From: Actinomycetospora lemnae
GTDB lineage: Bacteria; Actinomycetota; Actinomycetes; Mycobacteriales; Pseudonocardiaceae
Direction of reading: 5' to 3'
NCBI RefSeq assembly: GCF_028737315.1
Contig: NZ_JAQZAO010000005.1
Coordinates: 124,001 to 188,000, forward strand
Length of the DNA: 64,000 nucleotides
Each line of letters begins with the position of its first letter. Position 1 is the first letter of the stretch. Positions 15,687-23,046 of the stretch are shown here, one piece after another. Position numbers and translations under genes: made by a program. The notes under the pieces were generated by a model. That model was not told the DNA's origin, searched no databases, and saw only the letters and a program-made list of their open reading frames with translations.

Positions 15687-16667
15687 TCAGGGCACGACCA
15701 CGACCTTGCCCACCGCCCCGTTCTCCACGGCCTCGTGCGCGGCGACGATGTCGTCGAGCGCGTAGCGGGTGACCGGAAGCGGCGAGAGCGCCCCGGCCGC
15801 GGTGGCGTCGGCGACCCAGGCCGTCGCCGCGGCCAGCTCGTCGGCCGGCACGCCGTAGAGCAGCACGTAGCTGATCGTGGTGTTGGCGACCATGAGGCGG
15901 CGGGTCGGGATCACCGGGTCGTCCGGCTCGTTGGCGTACACCGCGATCACCGTCCCGGCGCCGGCGACCGCGAGGTCCAGCTCGAGGTTCGCGCCGAGCG
16001 CCACCTCGACGACGCGGTCGGCCCGCGGGGCGAACTCGCGGATCCGGTCGAGGGCGCCGTCCTCGCGGTAGTTGACGACGAGGTCCGCGCCCGCCGACCG
16101 CGCGAGCTCGGCCTTCTCCTCCGAGCTCACGGTGGTGACGACCCGCGCGCCCGCGTGCTTGGCCAGCTCGATCGCGTAGTGCCCGACCGCCCCGGCGCCG
16201 CCCGCGACCAGCACGGTGCGGTCGCGCAGCGCGTCGAGGCCGTCCCCGCGCACCAGCAGGCAGTGCGCCGCGGTCACGGCCGGCACGCCGAGGCAGGCGC
16301 CGAGCTCGTCGGGCGCGTCGCCGGGCAGGGGCGTCACCCGCCCGACCGGCACGACCGCGTACTCGGCGGCCGTCCCGTAGCGGTTGCCGAACGCGGCGAG
16401 CTGGAGCCACACCCGCTGACCCGACAGCGCCGCGTCGACCCCGTCGCCGACCGTGTCGACCACCCCGACGCCGTCCTGGTGCGGGATCTGGAAGCCCTCG
16501 GGGTCCTGGCCGGTCAGCCCCGCGCGGGTCTTCCAGTCCGTGGGATTGACCCCGGACCCGGTGATGCGCACGCGGACCTGGCCGGGTCCGGGCTCGGGGG
16601 TCTCGACGTCCTCGACCGACAGGACCTCGGAGGCCGGACCGGTACGGCGGTAGAGCGCAGCCTTCAT
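15687..16667 (-). CDS. NADPH:quinone oxidoreductase-like MDR protein
   Basis: A 326-residue medium-chain dehydrogenase/reductase without the structural-zinc cysteines. It has the N-terminal GroES-like domain (GPGQVRVRITGSGVNPTDWK), the quinone-reductase segment FQIPHQDGVGVVD, the cofactor motif VAGGAGAVGHYAIELAKHAGA with a small following residue typical of NADPH users, and a C-terminal EAVENGAVGKVVVV end. It would reduce quinones or enones in the cytosol. It is convergent with the TetR remnant. ATG at 16667; length is normal. Confidence 0.87.
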   Translation of the reverse strand: MKAALYRRTGPASEVLSVEDVETPEPGPGQVRVRITGSGVNPTDWKTRAGLTGQDPEGFQIPHQDGVGVVDTVGDGVDAALSGQRVWLQLAAFGNRYGTAAEYAVVPVGRVTPLPGDAPDELGACLGVPAVTAAHCLLVRGDGLDALRDRTVLVAGGAGAVGHYAIELAKHAGARVVTTVSSEEKAELARSAGADLVVNYREDGALDRIREFAPRADRVVEVALGANLELDLAVAGAGTVIAVYANEPDDPVIPTRRLMVANTTISYVLLYGVPADELAAATAWVADATAAGALSPLPVTRYALDDIVAAHEAVENGAVGKVVVVP

Positions 16668-16697
16668 GGCGGCCCTGTGCCCGCGATCGGCCGTTCT

Positions 16698-17279
16698 CTA
16701 TCCGGTCGCCTCCCGCAGCTCCCGGAACGCCGCCGCGAGCGTCGCCGGCGTCTGGTGGGCGTTGAGGCCGCTGGGGTTCGGCAGCACCCAGAGCCCGGTG
16801 TCCCCGAGCGTGCGCTCCTGGCGGCCGGCGGCGGCGCGGCGGTCGGCGAACGCCACGCGGTACGCCCCGATCCCGACGACGGCGAGCCACGCCGGGCGGA
16901 CCTCGGCGACCAGCTCCCGCAGCCGCTCCCCACCCGCGACCAGCTCGGCGTCGTCGAGCTCGTCGGCCCGCGCGGTGGCCCGGGGGGCGACGTTGGTGAT
17001 ACCGAGGCCCAGCGACGGCAGGAGGTCCTGCTCGGCCGGGGAGAAGCGGCGCGGCGTGAACCCCGACGCGTGCAGGGCGGGCCAGAAGCGGTTCCCGGGC
17101 CGGGCGAAGTGGTGGCCGGTCAGCGCGGACACCAGGCCCGGGTTGATGCCGCAGAACAGCACGCGCAGCGGGGGGTCGTCGGGGCCGGGCAGGACGTCGG
17201 GCAGCAGGCGCGAGCGGGCGGCCTCGAGCTCCGCGGGCGTGGGCGTGGTGCGGACGGTCCTGCGGTCGGGGGACGGCAC
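16698..17279 (-). CDS. mug: G/U mismatch-specific uracil-DNA glycosylase
   Basis: A 193-residue protein of UDG superfamily family 2. Motif 1 is GINPG in FCGINPGLVSALTGHHFARPGNRFW, and motif 2 is NPSGLNAH near the C-terminus, matching Mug/TDG enzymes in which Asn of GINPG activates water. It excises uracil, or other damaged bases, opposite guanine. GTG at 17279 is preferred; upstream in-frame sequence is not conserved-looking. Its divergent neighbour is the small type VII-like protein at 17394. Confidence 0.88.
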   Translation of the reverse strand: MPSPDRRTVRTTPTPAELEAARSRLLPDVLPGPDDPPLRVLFCGINPGLVSALTGHHFARPGNRFWPALHASGFTPRRFSPAEQDLLPSLGLGITNVAPRATARADELDDAELVAGGERLRELVAEVRPAWLAVVGIGAYRVAFADRRAAAGRQERTLGDTGLWVLPNPSGLNAHQTPATLAAAFRELREATG

Positions 17280-17393
17280 GCGCGCGAGTATCGCCGTCCC
17301 CAGGACGGCGGGCGCCGTCCCGATCCGCCGTTCGCGTCCCCAGCCCGGACGGGACCCGGGATCCGGGCCGGGTCGCGCCACGTCGAACGAGGT

Positions 17394-17696
17394 GTGGACG
17401 ATCAGGACGGGCTCGGGGTGCGGCCCGCGGAGCTGCAGGCAGCGGGTGCGGTGTGCGTCGCCGCGGCCGAGGAGGCGTCGGCCGCGGGGCCGGCGGAGGC
17501 GGTGCGCGAGGTGGCGGTCCTGCCCGCGGGGCGGGCGGCGTCGGCGGCCGCGGCGCTGGCCGACCGGTGGGAGGCGGCGGTCGGTCGGTGGTGCGACGAC
17601 CTCGCCGTGCACGGCGAGGCGCTCGACCTCGCCGCGGCCACCTACCGCGCCGGGGACGACGACGCGGCCGGCGTGCTCGGGGGCGGGACGCCGTGA
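17394..17696 (+). CDS. small EspC/WXG-like helical protein
   Basis: About 100 residues, almost wholly helical and Ala-rich: ELQAAGAVCVAAAEEASAAG, then AASAAAALADRWEAAVGRWC and LAVHGEALDLAAATYRAGDDDAAGV. The final LDxAAxxYRxxD pattern is typical of ESX-associated EspC/WXG100-like proteins, which act as secreted helical-hairpin partners of type VII systems. The start may be GTG 17394 or GTG 17418; neither has a good ribosome site. Its TGA overlaps the GTG of the DUF1023 gene (GTGA), so the two are coupled. No ESX core genes (EccC, EccD) are in the window. Confidence 0.6.
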   Translation: MDDQDGLGVRPAELQAAGAVCVAAAEEASAAGPAEAVREVAVLPAGRAASAAAALADRWEAAVGRWCDDLAVHGEALDLAAATYRAGDDDAAGVLGGGTP

Positions 17697-19096
17697 CCCC
17701 GGCCGTCGCCGCCGTCCGCCTGCTCGCGGCACGGGCCTCCCTGGCGCGGGCGGGGGAGGTCCTCGCCGGCGAGGTGCCGGGCTGGCGCGGCGCCGCGGCC
17801 CGGGATGCGCAGGAGGCGCGCGCGGCCCTGCGCCGGCGGCACGAGGACCTGCTCGCCGACCTCGACGGGGTGCTCGCCGCCCTCGGGGCCGCGACACTGG
17901 CGCTGGCCGGGGGCACCCCGCCGCCCGCGGTCGACGCGGCACTGGCGCTCGCCCTGGACGCCGCCGGCCGCGACGTCGACGCCGCGCCGCCGACCACCCC
18001 GACCGGCGCCCTCGACCCCGGCGGCGTGGCCCGGTGGTGGGCGGGCCTCGACCCCGGGGCGCGGGCGGCGCTCGAACGTGACCGCCCGGCCCTGGTCGGC
18101 GGCCTCGACGGCCTGCCCGCCACCGTCCGCGACCGCGCCAACCGCCGGCTCCTCGCCGTCGAGCAGGGCCGGGCGCTCGAGGAGGAGCGCGCCGTGCGCG
18201 AGCGTCTGGCCCGGGTGCGCGACCCCCTCGGGCTGGTGACCACCGCCTGGCGTCTGCGCGAGGTCCGGGCCCGCCTCGCCCGGTTGGGCGCGGTCGCCGC
18301 GGCCGTCGACCGGCCGGGACGCGCCCTGCTGGACCTCGAGGTCGACCCGCACCCGGAGGACGGCGAGGGCGTGCGCGCCGCCGTGGCGCAGGGTGACGTC
18401 GACACCGCCGCGCACGTCGGTGTGTTCACGCCCGGCTTCACCACCGGCGTCGACGAGCTCCCGCGACGCCTCGAGGAGCTCGACGCCCTCGCCGCCTCCG
18501 CCGGGCCGGGCACGGCGACGGTCGCCTGGTACGGCTACGACGCGCCCCAGGTGGACGAGGTGGCCGAGCCCGACCGGTCGGTGCTCGGCCGCGGCCCCGC
18601 GGAGGAGGGCGGGCGGCGGCTGGCGTCGTTCCTCGACGGGCTGGACGCCGCGCGCCCCGAGGGTCGGCCCGACGCGCACGTCACCGCGGTCGGGCACTCC
18701 TACGGCTCGGTGGTCACCGCGGCGGCGCTCGCTCCGGGCGGCGCGACGGGGGTCGACGACGTCATCCACCTCGGCAGCCCGGGCGTCGGGGCGGCGCCGG
18801 GGCGTCCCCCGGGCCACGCGTGGGTGGTCGAGGCGGCCGGCGACCCGGTGGCCGACACCGGCTGGTTCGGTCCGGACCCCAACCGGATGCCCGGCGTCAC
18901 CGGGCTCTCGGCGCGCGAGGTCGCGTTGCCCGACGGGCGGGTGCTCGCCGCGTCCCGCGGCCACGTCGGCTACCTGACACCGGGGAGCACGAGCGCGACC
19001 AACGTCGGGGCGGTCGTCGGCGGGCGCCCGCAGGACACGGTGCTCGACCGGGGCGTCGGCGCCGGCGACCGGCTGCGCCGGGTCTTCGGACGATGA
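17693..19096 (+). CDS. DUF1023 alpha/beta hydrolase with N-terminal helical domain
   Basis: A 467-residue protein. Residues 1-110 are helical and Ala/Arg-rich, like the ESX-type module of its coupled neighbour. Residues about 160-200 hold the stretch leading into DUF1023 (WWAGLDPGARAALERDRP). The hydrolase core has VGVFTPGFTTG, a WYGYDAP strand and the nucleophile elbow GHSYGS, as in actinobacterial DUF1023 serine hydrolases. The substrate is unknown; related proteins are often next to EspC/WXG genes. It ends before a strong bidirectional hairpin at 19138. Confidence 0.82.
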   Translation: MTPAVAAVRLLAARASLARAGEVLAGEVPGWRGAAARDAQEARAALRRRHEDLLADLDGVLAALGAATLALAGGTPPPAVDAALALALDAAGRDVDAAPPTTPTGALDPGGVARWWAGLDPGARAALERDRPALVGGLDGLPATVRDRANRRLLAVEQGRALEEERAVRERLARVRDPLGLVTTAWRLREVRARLARLGAVAAAVDRPGRALLDLEVDPHPEDGEGVRAAVAQGDVDTAAHVGVFTPGFTTGVDELPRRLEELDALAASAGPGTATVAWYGYDAPQVDEVAEPDRSVLGRGPAEEGGRRLASFLDGLDAARPEGRPDAHVTAVGHSYGSVVTAAALAPGGATGVDDVIHLGSPGVGAAPGRPPGHAWVVEAAGDPVADTGWFGPDPNRMPGVTGLSAREVALPDGRVLAASRGHVGYLTPGSTSATNVGAVVGGRPQDTVLDRGVGAGDRLRRVFGR

Positions 19097-19137
19097 AGCG
19101 GCGACCGAGCGCCGACAGAGCGGTCGCCGGACGCGAA

Positions 19138-19173
19138 CGGCCCGCTCCCGGTCCGTGGACCGGGAGCGGGCCG
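19138..19173. terminator. strong intrinsic-type hairpin, probably bidirectional
   Basis: A perfect 17-bp stem (CGGCCCGCTCCCGGTCC and its complement) with a GT loop, between two convergent genes ending at 19096 (+) and 19200 (-). No clear U-run, as is common in actinomycetes. Confidence 0.8.
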
Positions 19174-19199
19174 TGCCGACGAGGGTGGCGGGAGCGGAC

Positions 19200-19985
19200 C
19201 TACTCCTTGCCGCCGGTGGCGGGCTTGTCGGAGGAGACCGCGCCGTTCGGGCTGGTGCCGGACACCGCGTCGGTGGACGTGCGGGTCGGGATCTCCTGGC
19301 TGCTGGCCTGGCCCGGCGCCACCGGGGCCTCGGTGGTCACCGGGCGCGGACGCGGCGCGGGCGGCGGCGGGGGCGGGAGCTCCGGCTCGCGCCGGGTGGC
19401 CACGACGGCGATGCCCGCCCCGAGCACCGCGAGCACCACGAGCCAGAGGCCCCAGCGGCGACGCTTCTTGGGCTCCTCGGGCTCGATGCGGGCCGCGAGG
19501 TCCTTGCGCACCGAGGTCAGCCCCTCCTCGAGCTGGCCGCGCACGGTCTCGCCGAGGTCGCGGAACTCGTCGGCGCTGGTGGGGACGGCCGACTGCTCGA
19601 GGCGCTTGCGGGCGTCCTTGGCGTACGCCTTGGCCTGCTTGCGGGCCTCCTTGGCGGCCTTGTTGGCGCGCTTGCGGGTCTCCTCGCGAGCCTCCTGGGC
19701 GCGCTTGCGGGCCTCGGCCTGCGCCTCCTCGGCGCGCTGCCGGGCCTCCGCGCGGGCGTCGAGGACGCGCTGGCGGGCCTCGTCGGCCGCCCTGCGGACG
19801 TCCTTGCGCACCTCGGCACGCTTCTTCTGGCCCTGCTTGCGGGCCTTGTCGCGCTCCTTGCGGGCCTGGTCGGCGGCCTTCTGCGCACGCTTCTCGGCCT
19901 GCTTGCGGGCCTTCTGGCCCTCCTTGCGCAGATCGTCCAGGTCCTCCCTGGCGCCGATCAGAGTCTTGCTGCTCAACGACTTCAC
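19200..19985 (-). CDS. coiled-coil membrane-anchored protein with Lys/Arg/Ala heptads
   Basis: A 261-residue protein in three parts. Residues about 15-135 are a long, highly charged helix with repeated ARKQ/ARKRA/EEARE units, predicted coiled coil. Residues about 176-196 form one transmembrane helix (WGLWLVVLAVLGAGIAVVAT), and the rest is a Pro-rich, then Ser/Thr-rich tail (PELPPPPPPAPRPRP). The long helix would be cytoplasmic and the tail outside, if positive-inside holds. GTG at 19985 is chosen over 20057 because the conserved-looking helix starts there. Family not recognised. Its neighbour is ppiA, so a cell-envelope or scaffold role is only a guess. Confidence 0.7.
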   Translation of the reverse strand: MKSLSSKTLIGAREDLDDLRKEGQKARKQAEKRAQKAADQARKERDKARKQGQKKRAEVRKDVRRAADEARQRVLDARAEARQRAEEAQAEARKRAQEAREETRKRANKAAKEARKQAKAYAKDARKRLEQSAVPTSADEFRDLGETVRGQLEEGLTSVRKDLAARIEPEEPKKRRRWGLWLVVLAVLGAGIAVVATRREPELPPPPPPAPRPRPVTTEAPVAPGQASSQEIPTRTSTDAVSGTSPNGAVSSDKPATGGKE

Positions 19986-20139
19986 CTCACTCGTCGGTGG
20001 GCGGCCATGATGCCCCCGGCCACTGGGGTGCAAGTGCCCGACCCGCCGGGACGCCACACCCGAGGGCGAGCGAAGCGACGGGGAATGTGACCGCTACTCC
20101 ATTCGAAGGTCGTGTCGTGAGGGGTGGCACGATGGGCGG

Positions 20140-20667
20140 GTGACCACCGCCGACACGCCGACCGCCACGCTCCACACCTCCCAGGGGGACATCACCGTCC
20201 GGCTGTACCCCAACGAGGCGCCCAAGACCGTCGCGAACTTCGTCGGTCTGGCCACCGGAGAGCAGTCGTACAGCGAGCCGAACGCCAAGGGCGGCAGCAG
20301 CGGGCCGTTCTACGACGGCACGATCTTCCACCGCGTCATCGCGGGCTTCATGCTGCAGACCGGCGACCCGACGGGCACCGGCCGCGGCGGCCCCGGCTAC
20401 CGGTTCGCCGACGAGTTCCACCCCGACCTGCGCTTCGACCGGCCCTACCTGCTCGCCATGGCCAACGCCGGGCCCGGCACCAACGGCTCGCAGTTCTTCA
20501 TCACGGTCGCGCCGACCACCTGGCTCAACCGCAAGCACACGATCTTCGGTGAGGTCGCGGACCAGAGCTCCCGCGACGTCGTCGACGCCATCGCGGCCAC
20601 CGCGACCGGCCCGGGCGACCGTCCGGTCCAGGACATCGTGATCAACTCCGTCGAGGTCTCCTCCTGA
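20140..20667 (+). CDS. ppiA: peptidyl-prolyl cis-trans isomerase, cyclophilin type
   Basis: A 175-residue cyclophilin with no signal peptide, so cytoplasmic. Active-site landmarks are present: the [19 protein letters not shown] loop (catalytic Arg, Phe, Gln), [17 protein letters not shown] and HTIFGEV. It catalyses proline cis-trans isomerisation in protein folding. The GTG start at 20140 gives a short N-terminus like the mycobacterial Rv0009 product. It opens the conserved ppiA-rhomboid-PH-crgA-pabA-pknB region. Confidence 0.93.
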   Translation: MTTADTPTATLHTSQGDITVRLYPNEAPKTVANFVGLATGEQSYSEPNAKGGSSGPFYDGTIFHRVIAGFMLQTGDPTGTGRGGPGYRFADEFHPDLRFDRPYLLAMANAGPGTNGSQFFITVAPTTWLNRKHTIFGEVADQSSRDVVDAIAATATGPGDRPVQDIVINSVEVSS

Positions 20668-20692
20668 GGAGCGGCTCCACCATGAGGACGGC

Positions 20693-21571
20693 GTGACGGC
20701 CCCCGGACCCGGCCCGGTGGCGGGTCCGGACGCGGCCCCGTACTGCGTGCGGCACCCCGACCGGCCCACCGCGCTCGCCTGCACCCGCTGCGGGCGTCCC
20801 GCGTGCCCCGACTGCCTGCGCCCGGCCCCCGTCGGCGCGCACTGCGTCGACTGCATCGCCGAGGCCAACCGCGCCGGCGGGAACGTCCGCCGACCCCGGG
20901 CCGCGACCGGCGGCCGCCCGGGCGAGCGACCGGTCGTGACGACGACGCTGGTCGTGGTCAACGTCGTCGTCTTCCTGCTCACGGCCGTCTCGGCCGGCAG
21001 CGTCTGGGACAACGTCGCCTCCCCGCTCGCGCAGGCCACGTGGCTCGTGCCCGCCGACGTCGCGGCCGGCCAGTGGTGGCGGCTCGTCACCTCCGGGTTC
21101 CTGCACATCGGCCCGCTGCACATCGCGGTCAACATGTTCGCGCTGTGGGTGCTGGGCCGGGACCTCGAGCTCGTCCTCGGCCAGCTGCGGTTCGCGCTGC
21201 TCTACGCGGTGTCGCTGCTCGGCGGCTCGGCGGCCGTGGTGCTCCTCGGCGAGCCCCATCGGCCCGTCGCCGGCGCGTCGGGGGCCGTGTTCGGCCTGAT
21301 GGGCGCTCTGCTCGTCGTGCTGCGCCGCCTGCAGCTCAACCAGGGCCCGGCGCTGCTGACCATCGGCATCAACGTCGTCCTGAGCTTCACCATCCCGGGC
21401 CTGTCGCTGCTCGGGCACCTCGGCGGCCTCGTCACCGGCGTGCTCGTCGCGACGGTCCTGGTGCACGGACCGGCGCGGTCACGCCCGAGCGCCGGGCTCC
21501 TCGCCGTCGGCGGGATCGCCGTCGTCCTGCTCGTCCTCGTCGCGGTCCGGGCCCTGACCCTCACCGGTTAG
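20693..21571 (+). CDS. rhomboid family intramembrane serine protease with N-terminal B-box zinc finger
   Basis: A 292-residue membrane protease. Residues 17-57 contain a Cys/His zinc finger (CVRHPDRP..ACTRCGRPACPDCL..HCVDC). The rhomboid core of six or seven helices follows, with the oxyanion-side Asn in HIAVNMFALW (N147), catalytic Ser in GASGAVFG (S196) and catalytic His in GHLGGLVTG (H242). It cleaves transmembrane substrates. A GAGGA ribosome-site-like sequence precedes the GTG at 20693. Its last 93 bp overlap, on the other strand, the end of the PH-domain gene. The same gene order is known in Streptomyces. Confidence 0.9.
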   Translation: MTAPGPGPVAGPDAAPYCVRHPDRPTALACTRCGRPACPDCLRPAPVGAHCVDCIAEANRAGGNVRRPRAATGGRPGERPVVTTTLVVVNVVVFLLTAVSAGSVWDNVASPLAQATWLVPADVAAGQWWRLVTSGFLHIGPLHIAVNMFALWVLGRDLELVLGQLRFALLYAVSLLGGSAAVVLLGEPHRPVAGASGAVFGLMGALLVVLRRLQLNQGPALLTIGINVVLSFTIPGLSLLGHLGGLVTGVLVATVLVHGPARSRPSAGLLAVGGIAVVLLVLVAVRALTLTG

Positions 21572-22012
21572 CCGCCGCCCCGCCCGCGCCCGGTGCTGCT
21601 GGAGGGCGTCGGCGACCTCGACCGGGTCGGCGCCGAGCTCGAGGCGCCCGAGCACGAGCAGCCGTCCGGGGTCGGGGCCCTCGTCGCGGACGTCCACCTC
21701 GAGGTACGACGCGGGCAGGCCCATCCGGCGCATCCGCACCGACCGCACCGCGTCGACGCGCGTCCACGGCCAGGCGTGCCGCCCGCCCACCCCGCGCAGC
21801 GCGAGCCCGTCGTCGTCGGCCCGCAGCCGCGGCCGGGCCAGCGCGCCGAACACCGCCGAGCCGGCCAGCGCGAGCGCGGCGAGGCCGGTGAGCAGGCGCC
21901 CCGGCGGGTCGGTGGCGGCCACCGCCCAGGCCCCGAGCCCGAGGGCGCCGACCAGCCCGAGGACGACCGCCGGCCAGGGCGCGGCCCACGCGGTCGGACG
22001 GTCCCCGCTCAC
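21479..22012 (-). CDS. PH-domain (bPH6-like) membrane protein, Rv0010c-like
   Basis: About 177 residues. Two hydrophobic helices at about residues 12-35 and 42-58 (VVLGLVGALGLGAWAV; LTGLAALALAGSAVFGAL) are followed by a PH-like beta domain (RPRLRADDDGLALRGVGG, LEVDVRDEG, GADPVEVADAL) equivalent to Rv0010c next to crgA in Mycobacterium. GTG 22012 fits the family N-terminus (TAW..) and has GGACAG upstream. Compared with Rv0010c it has an extra acidic tail of about 35 residues (DRDEDEQDDGDPADGEE) that lies antisense to the rhomboid 3' end. Likely role: envelope or cell division, unproven. Confidence 0.78.
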   Translation of the reverse strand: MSGDRPTAWAAPWPAVVLGLVGALGLGAWAVAATDPPGRLLTGLAALALAGSAVFGALARPRLRADDDGLALRGVGGRHAWPWTRVDAVRSVRMRRMGLPASYLEVDVRDEGPDPGRLLVLGRLELGADPVEVADALQQHRARAGRRLTGEGQGPDRDEDEQDDGDPADGEEPGARA

Positions 22013-22062
22013 CTGTCCACAGGGTTCATCCACAGCGGTGGACGAATGACATCGGTGTGGTT
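22013..22062. repeat. DnaA-box-like paired element, copy 2
   Basis: CTGTCCACA (22013-22021) and TCATCCACA (22026-22034) are again 13 bp apart, followed by GTGGACGAATGACA and TGTGGTT, paralleling copy 1 at 4047-4095. It fills the gap between the crgA stop and the PH-domain gene start. Confidence 0.5.
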
Positions 22063-22316
22063 CAGCGCCACCGCATGGTCATCAGCAGCGAGACCACGAT
22101 GAGCCCGAAGCCGATGAGGAAGTTCCACGCGCCGAGGTCCTGCATGAACGGGATCGACTCGGAGGCGAGGTAGTTGACCACCAGCCACGCGAGCCCGAGG
22201 AGCCCGACGCCGAGCATGATCCCGACGTAGAGGGGGTGCGACGGCCCGGCGGGCGCGGGCCCGGCCTTCGGGGGCGGGGTGTAGGCCGGCTTGCGGCGGA
22301 CCTTGGACTTCGGCAC
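22062..22316 (-). CDS. crgA: cell division protein CrgA
   Basis: An 84-residue, two-helix membrane protein. The N-terminus [15 protein letters not shown] is the CrgA signature. The first helix is [20 protein letters not shown] and the second lies in [21 protein letters not shown], with the conserved MRWR end. In actinobacteria CrgA bridges FtsZ, penicillin-binding proteins and other divisome parts. GTG at 22316 is preceded by GGAG at good spacing, which rules out the longer frame to 22415. Divergent from pabA. Confidence 0.93.
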   Translation of the reverse strand: MPKSKVRRKPAYTPPPKAGPAPAGPSHPLYVGIMLGVGLLGLAWLVVNYLASESIPFMQDLGAWNFLIGFGLIVVSLLMTMRWR

Positions 22317-22347
22317 GTCGGCTCCGATCGGCGAGGCTCTCGGCCGC

Positions 22348-22386
22348 AGTCTAGTGGACCCCGAACGATCACCGTCCCCGTACGCT
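22348..22386. promoter_or_regulatory. divergent promoters for crgA and pabA
   Basis: TAGACT on the minus strand (22348-22353) is a -10 candidate for crgA, giving a leader of about 25 nt with its GGAG site. TACGCT on the plus strand (22381-22386) ends 6 nt before the pabA ATG, suggesting a leaderless transcript. Confidence 0.45.
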
Positions 22387-22392
22387 GGACGG

Positions 22393-23043
22393 ATGCGCGT
22401 CCTGGTCGTCGACAACTACGACAGCTTCGTCTACAACCTCGTCCAGTACCTCGCGCAGCTCGGTGCCGACCCGGTCGTGCGCCGCAACGACGTCGACGGC
22501 GTGGTCGACCTCGTCGACGAGGTCGACGGCGTGCTCGTCAGCCCGGGCCCGGGGACGCCCGAGGGCGCCGGCGCGAGCACGGAGGTCATCCGCCGCTGTG
22601 CCGCCGTCGGCCGCCCGATGCTCGGCGTGTGCCTCGGCCACCAGGCCCTCGGCGCCGCGTACGGCGGGGTCGTCGAGCGCGCGCCGGAGCTGCGTCACGG
22701 CAAGACCTCGCTGGTGCACCACGAGGGCGCCGGCGTGCTGGCCGGGCTGCGCACCCCGTTCACGGCGACCCGCTACCACTCGCTGACGGTGCTGCCCGAC
22801 ACGCTGCCCGCCGAGCTCGAGCCCACCGGATGGACCGACGACGGCGTGCTCATGGCCATGCGCCACCGCGAGCTGCCGCTGCACGGCGTCCAGTTCCACC
22901 CCGAGTCGGTGCTCACCGAGGACGGCCACCGGCTCCTCGCGACGTGGATGGACCTCAGCGGCCACCCGGTCGACGACGGCGTGGTCCGCGACCTCACCGA
23001 GGGCCTGCGGGCGCTGGCCGTCGCCGCCGCCCCGCCGGCCTGA
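22393..23043 (+). CDS. pabA: anthranilate/aminodeoxychorismate synthase component II (glutamine amidotransferase)
   Basis: A 216-residue class I glutamine amidotransferase. It starts [18 protein letters not shown], has SPGPGTP, the nucleophile Cys in GVCLGHQ, the YHSL segment and the His-Glu pair in FHPES, all diagnostic of TrpG/PabA. It supplies ammonia for folate and/or tryptophan precursor synthesis. No component I lies nearby, so it probably serves a distant PabB or TrpE. The ATG at 22393 begins exactly at the conserved strand. It corresponds to Rv0013 (trpG) in the mycobacterial block. Confidence 0.92.
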   Translation: MRVLVVDNYDSFVYNLVQYLAQLGADPVVRRNDVDGVVDLVDEVDGVLVSPGPGTPEGAGASTEVIRRCAAVGRPMLGVCLGHQALGAAYGGVVERAPELRHGKTSLVHHEGAGVLAGLRTPFTATRYHSLTVLPDTLPAELEPTGWTDDGVLMAMRHRELPLHGVQFHPESVLTEDGHRLLATWMDLSGHPVDDGVVRDLTEGLRALAVAAAPPA

Positions 23044-23046
23044 CGG

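Noticed and set aside
15478..18513. A 1011-codon minus-strand frame
   Set aside because: Antisense or off-frame to the DUF1023, Mug and quinone reductase genes; no recognisable motif.
17394..19096. A complete type VII secretion locus
   Set aside because: No EccB, EccC, EccD, EccE or MycP-type gene occurs in the window.
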